Assembly: GCA_933228675.1 (NCBI GenBank)
Contig: OW121741.1
Span: 117,898,069-117,962,068, forward strand
Reading direction: 5' to 3'
Origin: Stomorhina lunata
Lineage: Eukaryota > Arthropoda > Insecta > Diptera > Rhiniidae
Length of the DNA stretch: 64,000 bases
The notes under the pieces were generated by a model. It had not been told where the DNA came from. It ran no database searches and saw only the letters and a program-made list of their open reading frames with translations. Below, in pieces: positions 48,105 to 58,904 of the stretch. The first letter of the stretch is position 1, and each line of letters starts with the position of its first letter. The translations under genes were made by a program, and so were the position numbers.

Positions 48105-51100
48105 ATTATGTTTCAATTCCATTTTACATAGGAATGTTTTAAAAATTTTCAATATTTTTTAAAATTCATATCAGATTTTATTTTAATTTTCTAAACAGAT
48201 CACAATTTAAAACAAATTTTTAAAATCCAAAATGTTTCAATTCCATTTTCTATAGGAACGTTTATTAAAGGTCTGTAATTTCCTTAAAACTTTTAATTAT
48301 TTATTTACTTCCGTTCAATTTATCCTTATTTCAAAAGAAATTTTGGATGAAAATGTTTCAAATCCATTTTTCATAGGAACATTAACAAAATTTAGAAAAT
48401 TTGTCATACTTTTTTAAATTAATATTACATATTCTTTAAATTTGCTTTGCACATCACAATTCAAAACAAATTTTTAAAATCAAAAATGTTTTAACTCTGT
48501 TTTCTATGGAAACGTTTATAAAAAGTCTATTATTTACTTGAAACTTTTAGTCTTTTATTTAGTTTTATTCAATTAATCTCCATTTCAAAAGAAATTCTGA
48601 AAGTTAAAATGCTTTAATTTTATAGGAACATTATTAAAATTTTAAAAATTTTCAATATTTTTTTTAAATTCATATAACATTTAACTTAAATATAGAGATC
48701 AAAATTCATAACAAATTTTTGTAAACAAAAATGTATCAATTCCATTTTCTATAGGAACGATTAAAAAAAGTAAGTAATTTCCTTGAAACTTTTATTATTT
48801 TATTTATTTCTGTTAAATTTATATCTATTTCAGAAGAAATTCTGAAAAAAAATGTTTCAATATTATTTTTCTTAGGAACATTACCAAAATTATGAAAAAT
48901 TCCAATACTTTTTTTAATCCACATCAGATTTTATTTAAATTTTCTATAGAAATCAAAATTGAAAACAAATTTTTGTAAACAAAAATGTTTGAATTCCATT
49001 TTCTATAGGAACGTTTATAAACAGGGTTTATTTTCCTTGAAACTTTTAATATTTTATTTATTTTTATTCAATTAATCTCTATTTCAGAAGAAATTCTGAA
49101 AGTTAAAATGTTTCAACTTCAATTTTAATAGGTCATTACCAAAATTATAAAAATTTGCAATACTTTTTAAAATCACAGATCACAATTCAATACAATTTTT
49201 TGAAATTCAAAATGTTTCAATTCCATTTTCCATAGGAACGTTTATAAAAACTCTTTATTTAACTTGAAACTCATAATAATTAATTTTTTTCTTTTTTCAT
49301 CAATTTATCTATATTTAAGAAGAAATTCCGACAGAAAATATGTTTCAATTTCATTTTTCATAATCATATTATCATTATCTACAGTTTTTCTTATATTTCG
49401 TGACTTTCAATATGTTTCAATTCCATTTTACATAGGAATATTTTGAAAATTTGCAATATTTTTTTGAACTCATATCAATTTTTTTTTTTAATTTTCTATA
49501 CAGATAAAAATTCAAAACAAATATTCGAAATAAAAACTGTTTCAGTTCCATTTTTTATAGGAACGTTTATAAAAATTCTGCACTTTCCTTGAAACTATTA
49601 ATATTTTATTTATTTCTGTTGAACTTATCTTTATTTCAGAAGAAATTGCGAAAACAAAAATGTTTAATTTTCATTTTTCATAGGAACATTACCAAAAATT
49701 ATAAAATTTGCAATACTTTTTTAATTCATATCAGATTTTATTTTAAATTTTTAAACAAATCAAAATTTAAAACAATTTTAAGAAATCAAAAATATTTAAT
49801 TCCATTTTCTATAGGAACGTTTATAAATAGTCTGTAATTTCATTGAAACTTTTCATTATTATAAAAAAATCTGTTCAATTAATCTCTATTTTAAAAGAAA
49901 TTATGAAACAAAAATGTTTCAATTTCATTTGCCTTAGGAATGTTATCAAAGTTTTTAAAATTTCAAACAATTTTTCCAATATTTCGTGACTTCGACCTTC
50001 ATTTAAATGAAATTTGAATTCAAAATTACAAATTTTTCATTTCCATTTTTCATAGAAACGTTTTTATAATGTTTTTAATTCCATTTCCTATATAAACGTT
50101 TATAAAAACTCTTTAATTTTGGTTAAACTTTACATTATTAAATTATTTCGGTCCAATTAATTTCTATATCAAAAAAAAATTCTAAGACTAAAAATGTTTC
50201 AATTACATTTGTCATAGGAACCTTATCAAAGTTTTAAAAAATTTGCACAGTTTTTCTCATATTTTGTGACCTTTGATTATTAAACGTTCAAATATCTAAA
50301 GTAAAAATTTTTTCAATTCCATTTTTTATAGAAACGTTTTTAAAATTTTCACAATTTTCTGTAGTTTCTTTAATATTAAGTGATTTTGGGATTCTTATAA
50401 TTTATTTAAATTAAATTTGTTCTTATATTAATATTTTAAAAATGATTATAATTAAAATATAAAGTGTTTCAATTCCATTTTCAATAGGAATTAATTTTCT
50501 GTAAAACTTTCAAAACGTTACTTATTTCTAAATTTCTATCGAAATCCTTAAATTATTAATTTTTCAATTCCATTTTCCTTGTTTTATTTATATTTCTAAT
50601 GGAAACATGTATGAACATTAACTTTTTAAACAAAAAAGGTCACTTAGTTATTGCAAAAGTTTTTATTAAGTTACTTTAAACGAAATTCAGAAATTTATAA
50701 AGTTTCACTTCCATTTTTCATAGGAACGTTAAAAAATATTTTATTTTTTTTATATTTCCTTAAATATTTAGTTGATCTTTATTTTAATACATTGTTCTCA
50801 ATAAAATTTTGCATGTTTCAATTCCATTTTATATCAGAACATTATTGAAAGTAATATTTATCATAGGAACGTTAATATATATTTCATTGTTTGCTATAGT
50901 TCTACAAATATCCTGCTTGTTAAACGTTTCTTTAAATAAAATTTAGCATGTTTCGATTCCATTTAATATAGGAACGTAATTAGAATTAATATATTTCCTG
51001 CAATTCTCTTAATAAAATGTTAATCGTTTAAAAGAATTTTAGAATTATATATAGGAACTTTATAAAAATTGTGTGTTTCAACTCCATTTCTCATAGGAAC

Positions 51101-52340
51101 GCTTCCGTTTAAAATGGTTTCAAATTTATGTATTTAGGTTAAAAAAACATAATTTAAAAAAAATTAACAAACTGAAATGTTTCAATTCCATTTCTAATAC
51201 GACCGTTAAAGTAGTTTTATGAAATTTAATAAATTTGCGTTGTCAGATATATTTTTAAGGCTGATCATGAATTTAGGCAATATTTATAACTCATTTTGAA
51301 AGCTAAATTTCACAATCTGAAATATTTAAACTCCATTTTTTTAAGGAATGTCAACGAATATTGTTTATTCTATTATATCGTTGTTTATTCTATTATATCG
51401 TTGTTTATTCTATTATATCTATTATATCGTTGATTTTCCAGAATTATTTTTTAGGTTTATTATAACTTAAAGTTATTTCTTTAAATTAAGTTTGTTTCAT
51501 TTTCACTTTTCATATGAACGTTCTCAAAATTCATTTTAGTTTTTATATATTCTTTAAAAATTATATTAAGATTTTAAAAAGAAAAATAGTGTTAAGGTAA
51601 CATGGTAATCTGAAAAGATTCAATTCAATTTTTTATAGAAATGTTAAAATCTGAAGTGTTTCAATACCATTTCTTATAGAAACGTAAAAATTTATTTATT
51701 AAATTTCATAATATCTTTGAATTTTCACAAGAATTTTTGAAGCTGATAAGATTCAAAGGTTATTTTCGTAAATTAAAAATGTTTCAATTTCACTTTTCAT
51801 AGGAACGTTATTAAAATTCATATTATTTTCTAATTATTATGTAAAGATTTTGTTAAGATTTAAAAAGAGACATAATTTTAAGATAAATTTAGCTATCTGA
51901 AATGTTTCAATTCCATTTCTTATAGAAACATTAAAATCTGAAATATTTCACTTAATTTTTTGATCAACTTTCACAATATCTTTATATTTTCACAAGAATT
52001 TTTAAGGCTGATCATAAGTTATATTTATTTTTTATATTTAATATGTTTCATTTCCAATCTTCATAGGAACATTTTGTAAATTCTTTAAATATACTATCAA
52101 TTATTTAAATATGTTATTAAGAATTTAAAAAGAAACTTAGTTTTAAGCTGAATTCATCAAATTTAAATGTTTCAATTCCATTTCTTATAGGAACGTGAAA
52201 TAAATTTTATGAAATTCTTTGAAAAAATTGGGTTGCCAGAATTACTTTTTAAGGCTAATCATAAATTTGTGTTTTTTTCTTAAATCTACTGAGTTTCAAT
52301 TCCAATTTTCATAGAAATGTTTTATAATATTTTATATATT
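48105..52340 (+). repeat. Repeat of about 120 bp with a conserved 30-bp box, right part
   Basis: About 33 further copies of the box at intervals near 120 bp. From 48.1 to 50.1 kb an alternating dimer of about 245 bp is visible. One form has TTCCATTTTCTATAGGAACG with a spacer ending TATTTCAGAAGAAATTCTG. The other has TTTCATTTTTCATAGGAACA with a spacer containing TTCATATCAGATTTTATTT. After 50.6 kb spacers change again (AAGGCTGATCATAA, TAAAAAGAAA). A short triplication TTATATCGTTGTTTATTCTA lies near 51,370. Frames of 60 to 82 codons here are repeat-derived. Confidence 0.9.
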
Positions 52341-53609
52341 AAGGAATTTAGTAAAAATTTTGGTTAATTATATCGTTTAAAGCATTTTTCTAGAAACTAA
52401 GTTATATTTAAATACCATTTAGTCACTTATTTTAATTATTCACATTTTTTTAAGTTTCAAGTTCTCATAATTAAAACAACCATTAAAATATGTATGTATT
52501 GTATTTAAAATAATATGAAATAAATATTATTTATTCCAAGGCTGCCATAAAAAATCATCAAAAAATTGTTTTTTTCGCGTTAATATTCACACCCGGTTGA
52601 CATCATTATAATTTAATAGAAAAAACAAATCTTTTCTCGCTCAATATTAAATTGAAATATAAAATTAACCAAAACTGAAATTTGTTTTTCTATTTATTAA
52701 ATTAATTTATATGCACACGTACATACAATTTCGGTTATAGCCAAAAAATCAAAAAAAGAAATATTATTAAAAAAAAATTCAAATAAAACAATAATTTAAT
52801 GTTTATGAATTATAAAGAGCCGGCGAGAAACAACCAAAATTTGTATACAAGAAAAAATTGTATTAAAATAAATAAAAAATACGTAAAAATGCGAAACGCC
52901 CACGAAATATTTTAATTTAATTTAATAATTTTTATTTTCAAAATTTGACATTATTTTCTAAGAGACTGAAGGAAATTTTTTTTTTTTGAGGGGGACAATG
53001 GAAACAAAACAAGAGAATTATTAAAAAAATTTAAATTGATCTAATTAGGGCTGAAATGGGTGAGGAAGAAATTGGTCAATAATTAAAAGGGGAATATAAA
53101 TTTAAAAAAAGAAAAATCTGTTCTAAGATCTTAATTTGAACACATTTTAAATAAAAGCCAAAAAAAATTATATTTTATAGTAAAGTCTGATTTTCGATAC
53201 TAGGTTCGAGCCCTAGTCACGGCGATATCAAATTTCTGTAATTATTAATTTCTTTTGAAATTAATCTGCAGTTGATTTTAGTTTTTTGTTACAAAATTGT
53301 AACAACGTATTTATTTGATAATTTATTTCAGTTTCTTTACTTTGAATTTTTTTTTTAATTTTTTAATGTTAATGAGTATAACACGATATTTCGTTAATTT
53401 CTAAAAAGAAATAATAATTTTATGACATTTGTATTTATGATCTTTATGAAGTCCATAACACGAAGATGTATAATTTATTATAATTTTCTATATAAATTTG
53501 ATCATATGTTAATTTGGAGTTTTGATCATTTTGTTAAGTACTTCAAGTTTACAATCTCGAAAGTCGTGATGTCTAATTTAAATACTAAAACCAGATTTAA
53601 CAAAAATTC
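52341..53609. other. Unique AT-rich sequence, no protein gene seen
   Basis: About 1.27 kb. The only recognisable item is the tRNA-like 3' half at 53,200-53,224. The 68-codon + frame at 53,422-53,628 runs into the next satellite block and has no motif. Confidence 0.5.
53200..53224 (+). pseudogene. tRNA-His-like 3' half with intact B box
   Basis: T-arm with stem CTAGG/CCTAG and loop TTCGAGC (53,200-53,216), followed by TCACGGC and a discriminator G (53,217-53,224). The acceptor half TCACGGC is that of eukaryotic tRNA-His (partner GCCGTGA). GGTTCGAGCCC fits the RNA polymerase III B box. No D-arm, anticodon arm or 5' acceptor strand lies in the preceding 70 nt, so it is a fragment or a tRNA-derived repeat remnant. 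Confidence 0.65.
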
Positions 53610-56600
53610 GAAAATTTTCGAAAATTGACTATTTATAGACAATTTTTCTAATATTGACTATTTATTGGAATATTTTCGAAAATTTATTATCTTAAGAATT
53701 CTTCGAAAATTGACTATTTATAGGAAATTTTTCTAAAATTGACTATTTATAGGAAATTTTTCGAAAATTAACTATTTATAGGAAATTTTTCGACAATTGA
53801 CTATTTATAGGAAATTTTTCGAAAATTGACTATTTATAGGAAATTTTTGGAAAATTGACTATTCAAAAGAAATTTTTCGAAAATTGACTATTTATAGGAA
53901 AGTTTTTCGCAAATTGACTATTTATAGGAAATTTTTCGAAATTTGACTATTTATAGGAAATTTTTCGAAAATTTACTATTTATAGGAAATTTTTCGAAAA
54001 TTGACTATTTATAGGAAATTTTTCGAAATTTGACTATTTATAGGAAATTTTTCGAAAATTGACTATTTATAGGAAATTTTTCGAAAATTGACTATTTATA
54101 GGAAATTTTTCGAAAATTGACTATTTATAGGAAATTTTTCGAAAATTGACTTTTTATAGGAAATTCATCGAAAACTGATAACTTATAAATATCTTTTCGA
54201 AAATTGACTATTTATAGGACATTTTTCGAAAATTGACTATTCAAAAGAAATTTTTCGAAAATTGACTATTTATAGGAAATTTTTCGAAAATTGACTATTT
54301 ATAGGAAATTTTTCGAAATTTGACTATTTATAGGAAATTTTTCGAAAATTGACTATTTATAGGAAATTTTTCAAAATTGACTATTTATAGGAAATTTTTC
54401 GAAAATTGACTATTTATAGGAAATTTTTCGAAAATTGACTATTTATAGGAAATTTTTCGAAAATTGACTATCTATAGGAAATTTTTCGAAAATTAACTAG
54501 TAATAGGAAATTTTTCGAAAATTGACTATTTATAGGAAATTTTTCGAAAATTGACTCTTTATAGGAAATTTTTCAAAAATTAACTCTTTATAGGTAATTT
54601 TTCGAAAATTGACTATTTATAGGAAATTTTTCGAAAATTGACTATTTATAGGAAATTTTTCAAAAATTGACTATTTATAGGAAATTTTTCGAAAATTGAC
54701 TATTTATAGGAAATTTTTCGAAAATTGACTATTCAAAAGAAATTTTTCGAAAATTGACTATTTATAGGAAATTTTTCGAAAATTGACTATTTATAGGAAA
54801 TTTTTCGAAATTTGACTATTTATAGGAAATTTTTCGAAAATTGACTATTTATAGGAAATTTTTCAAAATTGACTATTTATAGGAAATTTTTCGAAAATTG
54901 ACTATTTATAGGAAATTTTTCGAAAATTGACTATTTATAGGAAATTTTTCGAAAATAGACTATTTATAGGAAATTTTTTTTGAAAATTGACTATTTATAG
55001 GAAATTTTTCGAAAATTGACTATTTATAGGAAATTTTTCGAAAATTAACTATTAATAGGAAATTTTTCGAAAATTGACTATTTATAGGAAATTTTTCGAA
55101 AATTGACTATTTATTGGAAATTTTTCGAAAATTGACTATTTATAGGAAATTTTTCGAAAATTGACTTTTTATAGGAAATTCATCGAAAACTGATAACTTA
55201 TAAATATCTTTTCGAAAATTGACTATTTATAGGACATTTTTCGAAAATTGACTATTTATAGGAAATTTTTCGAAAATTGACTATTAATAGGAAATTTTTC
55301 GAAAATTGACTATTAATAGGAAATTTTTCGAAAATTGACTATTTATAAGAAATTTTTCGAAAATTGACTATTTATAGGAAATTTTTCAAAAATTGATTAT
55401 TTATAGGAAATTTTTCGAAAATTTACTATTTATAGGAAATATTTCGAAAACTAACTATTAGAGAAAATTTGCAAAAAATGCCTATAGGAAATTTTCCGAA
55501 AATTGACCATTTATAGGAAATTTTTCTAAAATTTACAATTTATAGGAAATTTTTTGAAAATTGACTAAAAACTTACTTTATAGGAAATTTTTCGAAAATT
55601 GACTATTTATAGAAAACTTTTCGAAAATTGACTATTTATAGGAAGTTTTTTTTATATGAAGTTTTTCGAAAATTGACTATTTATCGAAAATTTTTCGAAA
55701 ATTAACCATTTATAATAAATTTTTCAAAAATTTACTATTTACAGGATAATTTTCGCAATTGAATAATTTTAGGAAATTTTTCAAAAATTGATTATTTATA
55801 GGAAATTTTTTCGAAAATTGACTATTTATAAGAAATTTTTCGAAAATTGACTATTTATAAGAAATTATTCAAAAATTTACTATTTATAGGAAATTTCTCG
55901 AGAATTGACTATTTATAGGAAATTTTTCGAAAATTCACTATTTATAGGAAACTTTTCGAAAATTGACTATTAATAGGAATTTTTTCGAATATTGACATTT
56001 ACAGAAATTTTTTTAGAAAATTGACTATTTATAGGAAATTTTTCGAAAATTAAAAATTTATACGAAATTTTTTCGAAAATATAGAAATATATAGAAAAAT
56101 TTTCTAAAATTGACTATTTATAGGAAATTTTTCGAAAATTGACTATTTATAGGAAATTTTTTGAAAATTGACTATTTATAGGAAATTTTTTGAAAATTGA
56201 CTATTTATAGGAAATTTTTCAAAAATTTACGATTTATAGGAAATTTTTCGAAAATTTACTATTTATAGGAAATTTTTCGAAAATTGACTTTTTTTATGAA
56301 ATTTTTTGAAAATTGACTATTTATAGGAAATTTTTCGAAAATTGACTATTTATAGGAAATTTTTCGAAAATTGACTATTTATAGGCAATTTTTCGAAAAT
56401 TGACTATTTATAGGAAATTTTTCGAAAATTGACTATTTATAGGAAATTTTTCGAAAATAGACTATTTATAGGAAATTTTTCGAAAATTGACTATTTATAG
56501 GAAATTTTTCGAAAATTGACTATTTATAGGAAATTTTTCGAAAATTTACTAAATATAGGACATTTTTCGAAAATTAACTATTTATAGGAAATTTTTCGAA

Positions 56601-57335
56601 AATTGACTATTTATAGGAAATTTTTCGAAAATTGACTTTTTTTATGAAATTTTTTGAAAATTGACTATTTATAGGAAATTTTTCGAAAATTGACTATTTA
56701 TAGGAAATTTTTCGAAAATTGACTATTTATAGGAAATTTTTCAAAAAATGTTATACCTAGTAAATTTTTTGAAAATTGACTATTTATAGGAAACTTTTCG
56801 AAAATTGTCTGTCTATAGAAAATTTTTCGAAAATTGGCTATTTATAGGACATTTTTTTGAAAATTTACTATTTATAGGAAATTTTTCGAAAATTGACTAT
56901 TTATAAGAAGTTTTTCGAAAATTATATACTATATATAGGAAATTTTTCGAAAATTGACTCTTTATAGGAAATTTTTAAAAAATTAACTATTTATAGGTAA
57001 TTTTTCGAAAATTGACTATTTATAGGAAATTTTTCGAAAATTGACTATTTATAGGAAATTTTTCGAAAATTGACTATTTATAGGAAATTTTTCAAAAAAT
57101 GTTATACCTAGTAAATTTTTTGAAAATTGACTATTTATAGGAAACTTTTCGAAAATTGTCTGTCTATAGAAAATTTTTCGAAAATTGGCTATTTATAGGA
57201 CATTTTTTTGAAAAATTACTATTTATAGGAAATTTTTCGAAAATTGACTATTTATAAGAAGTTTTTCGAAAATTATATACTATATATAGGAAATTTTTCG
57301 AAAATTGACTATTTATAGGAAGTTTTTCCAAAATG
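53610..57335 (-). repeat. 29-bp minisatellite block 8 (-), with higher-order duplication
   Basis: About 125 units of GAAAATTGACTATTTATAGG plus AAATTTTTC. Marker units show segmental copies. The string AATTCATCGAAAACTGATAA occurs near 54,163 and 55,178 (1,015 bp, 35 units). ACTATTCAAAAGAAATTTTT occurs near 53,860, 54,237 and 54,728. A segment with ATGTTATACCTAGTAAATTT repeats about 350 bp apart at 56,745 and 57,096. It is the longest 29-bp block and lies in the orientation opposite to blocks 5 to 7. Confidence 0.96.
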
Positions 57336-58463
57336 TATGTTTAGAGGAAAGCTTTCAAATCTTTCAGACAAACGTATTTGTTAACATTAAGGAAGAAAAA
57401 ATGAAAAGATCGTTACAAGTATACAGTGCGGAAGATATCACACCATTGTCATTAAACCCAATTTGTATGATAAAGTTGGATGTATTGAAAATAATTTACC
57501 TATCTAATCTAAATTTGTTAACCTCTCTAAATTATCATTCATTCATAGCACAAACAATCAAAAGAACGGGGTAAATGCAATTTCTAAGGCAAACTTAACC
57601 CCCAAAATAACAAATCAAGTTCGTATCAAACCCCAAGCAAAACAGTCACACACTCCCAACACCAACGCAAACATGTTCGCACCAATAACATGCTGTTTTG
57701 TCAAAACAAACGAACCAAAAAAAGCCGAATAAGAATTTGAAAAACAATAACACAACACGACTAAACTTAAGCCCAACATCATAATGAGCAAATACTAACT
57801 AACTCTTCATGGTAATTACTTAGATGATAATGATTAATGCAATCAGATATTTGTATGATAGACAACAATAACGAACTTTATTTCTTCATCATCTAAGTTG
57901 CCATCATACAAAATTGAAAAAAAGTATTTACTATACAAAACTATTAACGAGTGGTTTAACGTCATCACCCAACTTGGCAAGTAATTGTAGGAAATGTGCG
58001 AGTTTGAGTCGTATGTCGTCTGCTTTGAAGAGTATGGAATTACAGTGTAAAATAGGCGAGCAGGTTGTATTGGGTTGTTGAGTCCTTTGTATGGTTATAA
58101 CTTGTAAGGACTTTGCATGGGTTATTTTTTGTTGCATAAAACGTAGGTTTTTATTTATTAAAATGTGTAATAAAAAGCAGAATAAAATTTTATAAGTAAA
58201 TGAAATGACAACTATAAATGTTTTTTCTGTTGTTGTTGTTTTTCTTTAATATGATTTTGTATTGTTGGCTGGCGTTAAGGACGGTGTTGGTCAAAATGGT
58301 CAGACGTACGAATGTACATAAATGGGCCCCATATAAAGCGGAAAAGTTTGATATGTAAAGAATCTTCAAAGCACTTAAACATATTTTAGGGGGATAACAT
58401 CTCAGCAAAACTTTGTATTACCAAAAATTAGTAAAACAAAAAAAATAGGTATGGTTTAGGAGT
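57336..58463. other. Unique sequence with two weak coding candidates
   Basis: About 1.1 kb. The + frame 57,305-57,574 (89 codons) starts within the satellite; its later part, KRSLQVYSAEDITPLSLNP, is ordinary-looking, but no splice signal supports it. The minus frame at 57,931-58,137 is listed separately. CA-rich text near 57,640-57,720 shows no structure. Confidence 0.45.
57931..58137 (-). CDS. Weak coding candidate, 68 codons
   Basis: The minus-strand frame ends with NSILFKADDIRLKLAHF then LQLLAKLGDDVKPLVNSFV and a stop. This is an amphipathic, leucine-rich helical text, less AT-biased than the chance frames around it. The start is uncertain: the MQQKITHAK beginning lies in A/T-rich sequence, and an acceptor-like TCTTCAAAGCAG occurs inside the frame. 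I recognise no family. It may be an exon or pseudogene piece, or chance. Confidence 0.2.
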   Translation of the reverse strand: MQQKITHAKSLQVITIQRTQQPNTTCSPILHCNSILFKADDIRLKLAHFLQLLAKLGDDVKPLVNSFV

Positions 58464-58470
58464 GAGGAGT

Positions 58471-58574
58471 GATTCTCAGTCGATCGGTATATTAAAAGGC
58501 TGGTCTCGGATCAAAATTTCTATACGTTACAAACATCAGCACAAATTTAATATACCTATGATAGTTAAGGGTAT
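58471..58574 (-). mobile_element. Truncated copy of the ATACCCTTCACC element
   Basis: The minus strand reads ATACCCTTAACTATCATAGG, then TTTGTGCTGATGTTTGTAACG, then CTTTTAATATACCGATCGAC and TGAGAATCAC. The order matches 44,001 to about 44,125 of the fuller element. The inner part is missing. The 64-codon + frame just to its right (58,584-58,778) has no recognisable domain. Confidence 0.7.
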
Positions 58575-58703
58575 AATAAGTCATTGGGTGCTATCAGAAC
58601 TGTGCAGCGGATGACTCATTGTGTGTGCTGTATGAGAATGCCTGCTATCAAAGAGAAAGCGAAAACTACATGTGACCAGATTGTCGAACTTGCACTGTAT
58701 ATT

Positions 58704-58728
58704 AGGATGGAGCGAAAAACATATTTTT
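58704..58728 (+). repeat. Left 25-bp inverted repeat flanking the 58.9-61.8 kb array
   Basis: AGGATGGAGCGAAAAACATA followed by T's. It matches the reverse complement of 62,133-62,157 (AGGTTGGAGCAAAAAACATC and T's) at 22 of 25 bases. The pair encloses the whole minisatellite and may be the ends of a mobile element. Confidence 0.6.
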
Positions 58729-58904
58729 TTTTTTTAATTCTATACTCCTGTATTAAAAATCGATGCTCTACATCCTGAGTTGCACAGAAAAAAATTTTGT
58801 CTTCCTAGGTCATTGTCCTGAGGTGGAGCACAGCACATTTACTTTTAGGGCCCATATCTATAGGAAAAAATAGGAGTTGTTTTGGTTTTAGCTAAATTTC
58901 AACC

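Noticed and set aside
43011..52340. CRISPR array (30-bp repeats with spacers)
   Set aside because: Repeats vary too much, spacers are of unequal length, share landmarks and form higher-order units, there are no cas genes, and the window is clearly eukaryotic.
53161..53224. Complete tRNA gene
   Set aside because: Only the T-arm and 3' acceptor strand are present; no D-arm, anticodon arm or 5' strand could be found upstream.
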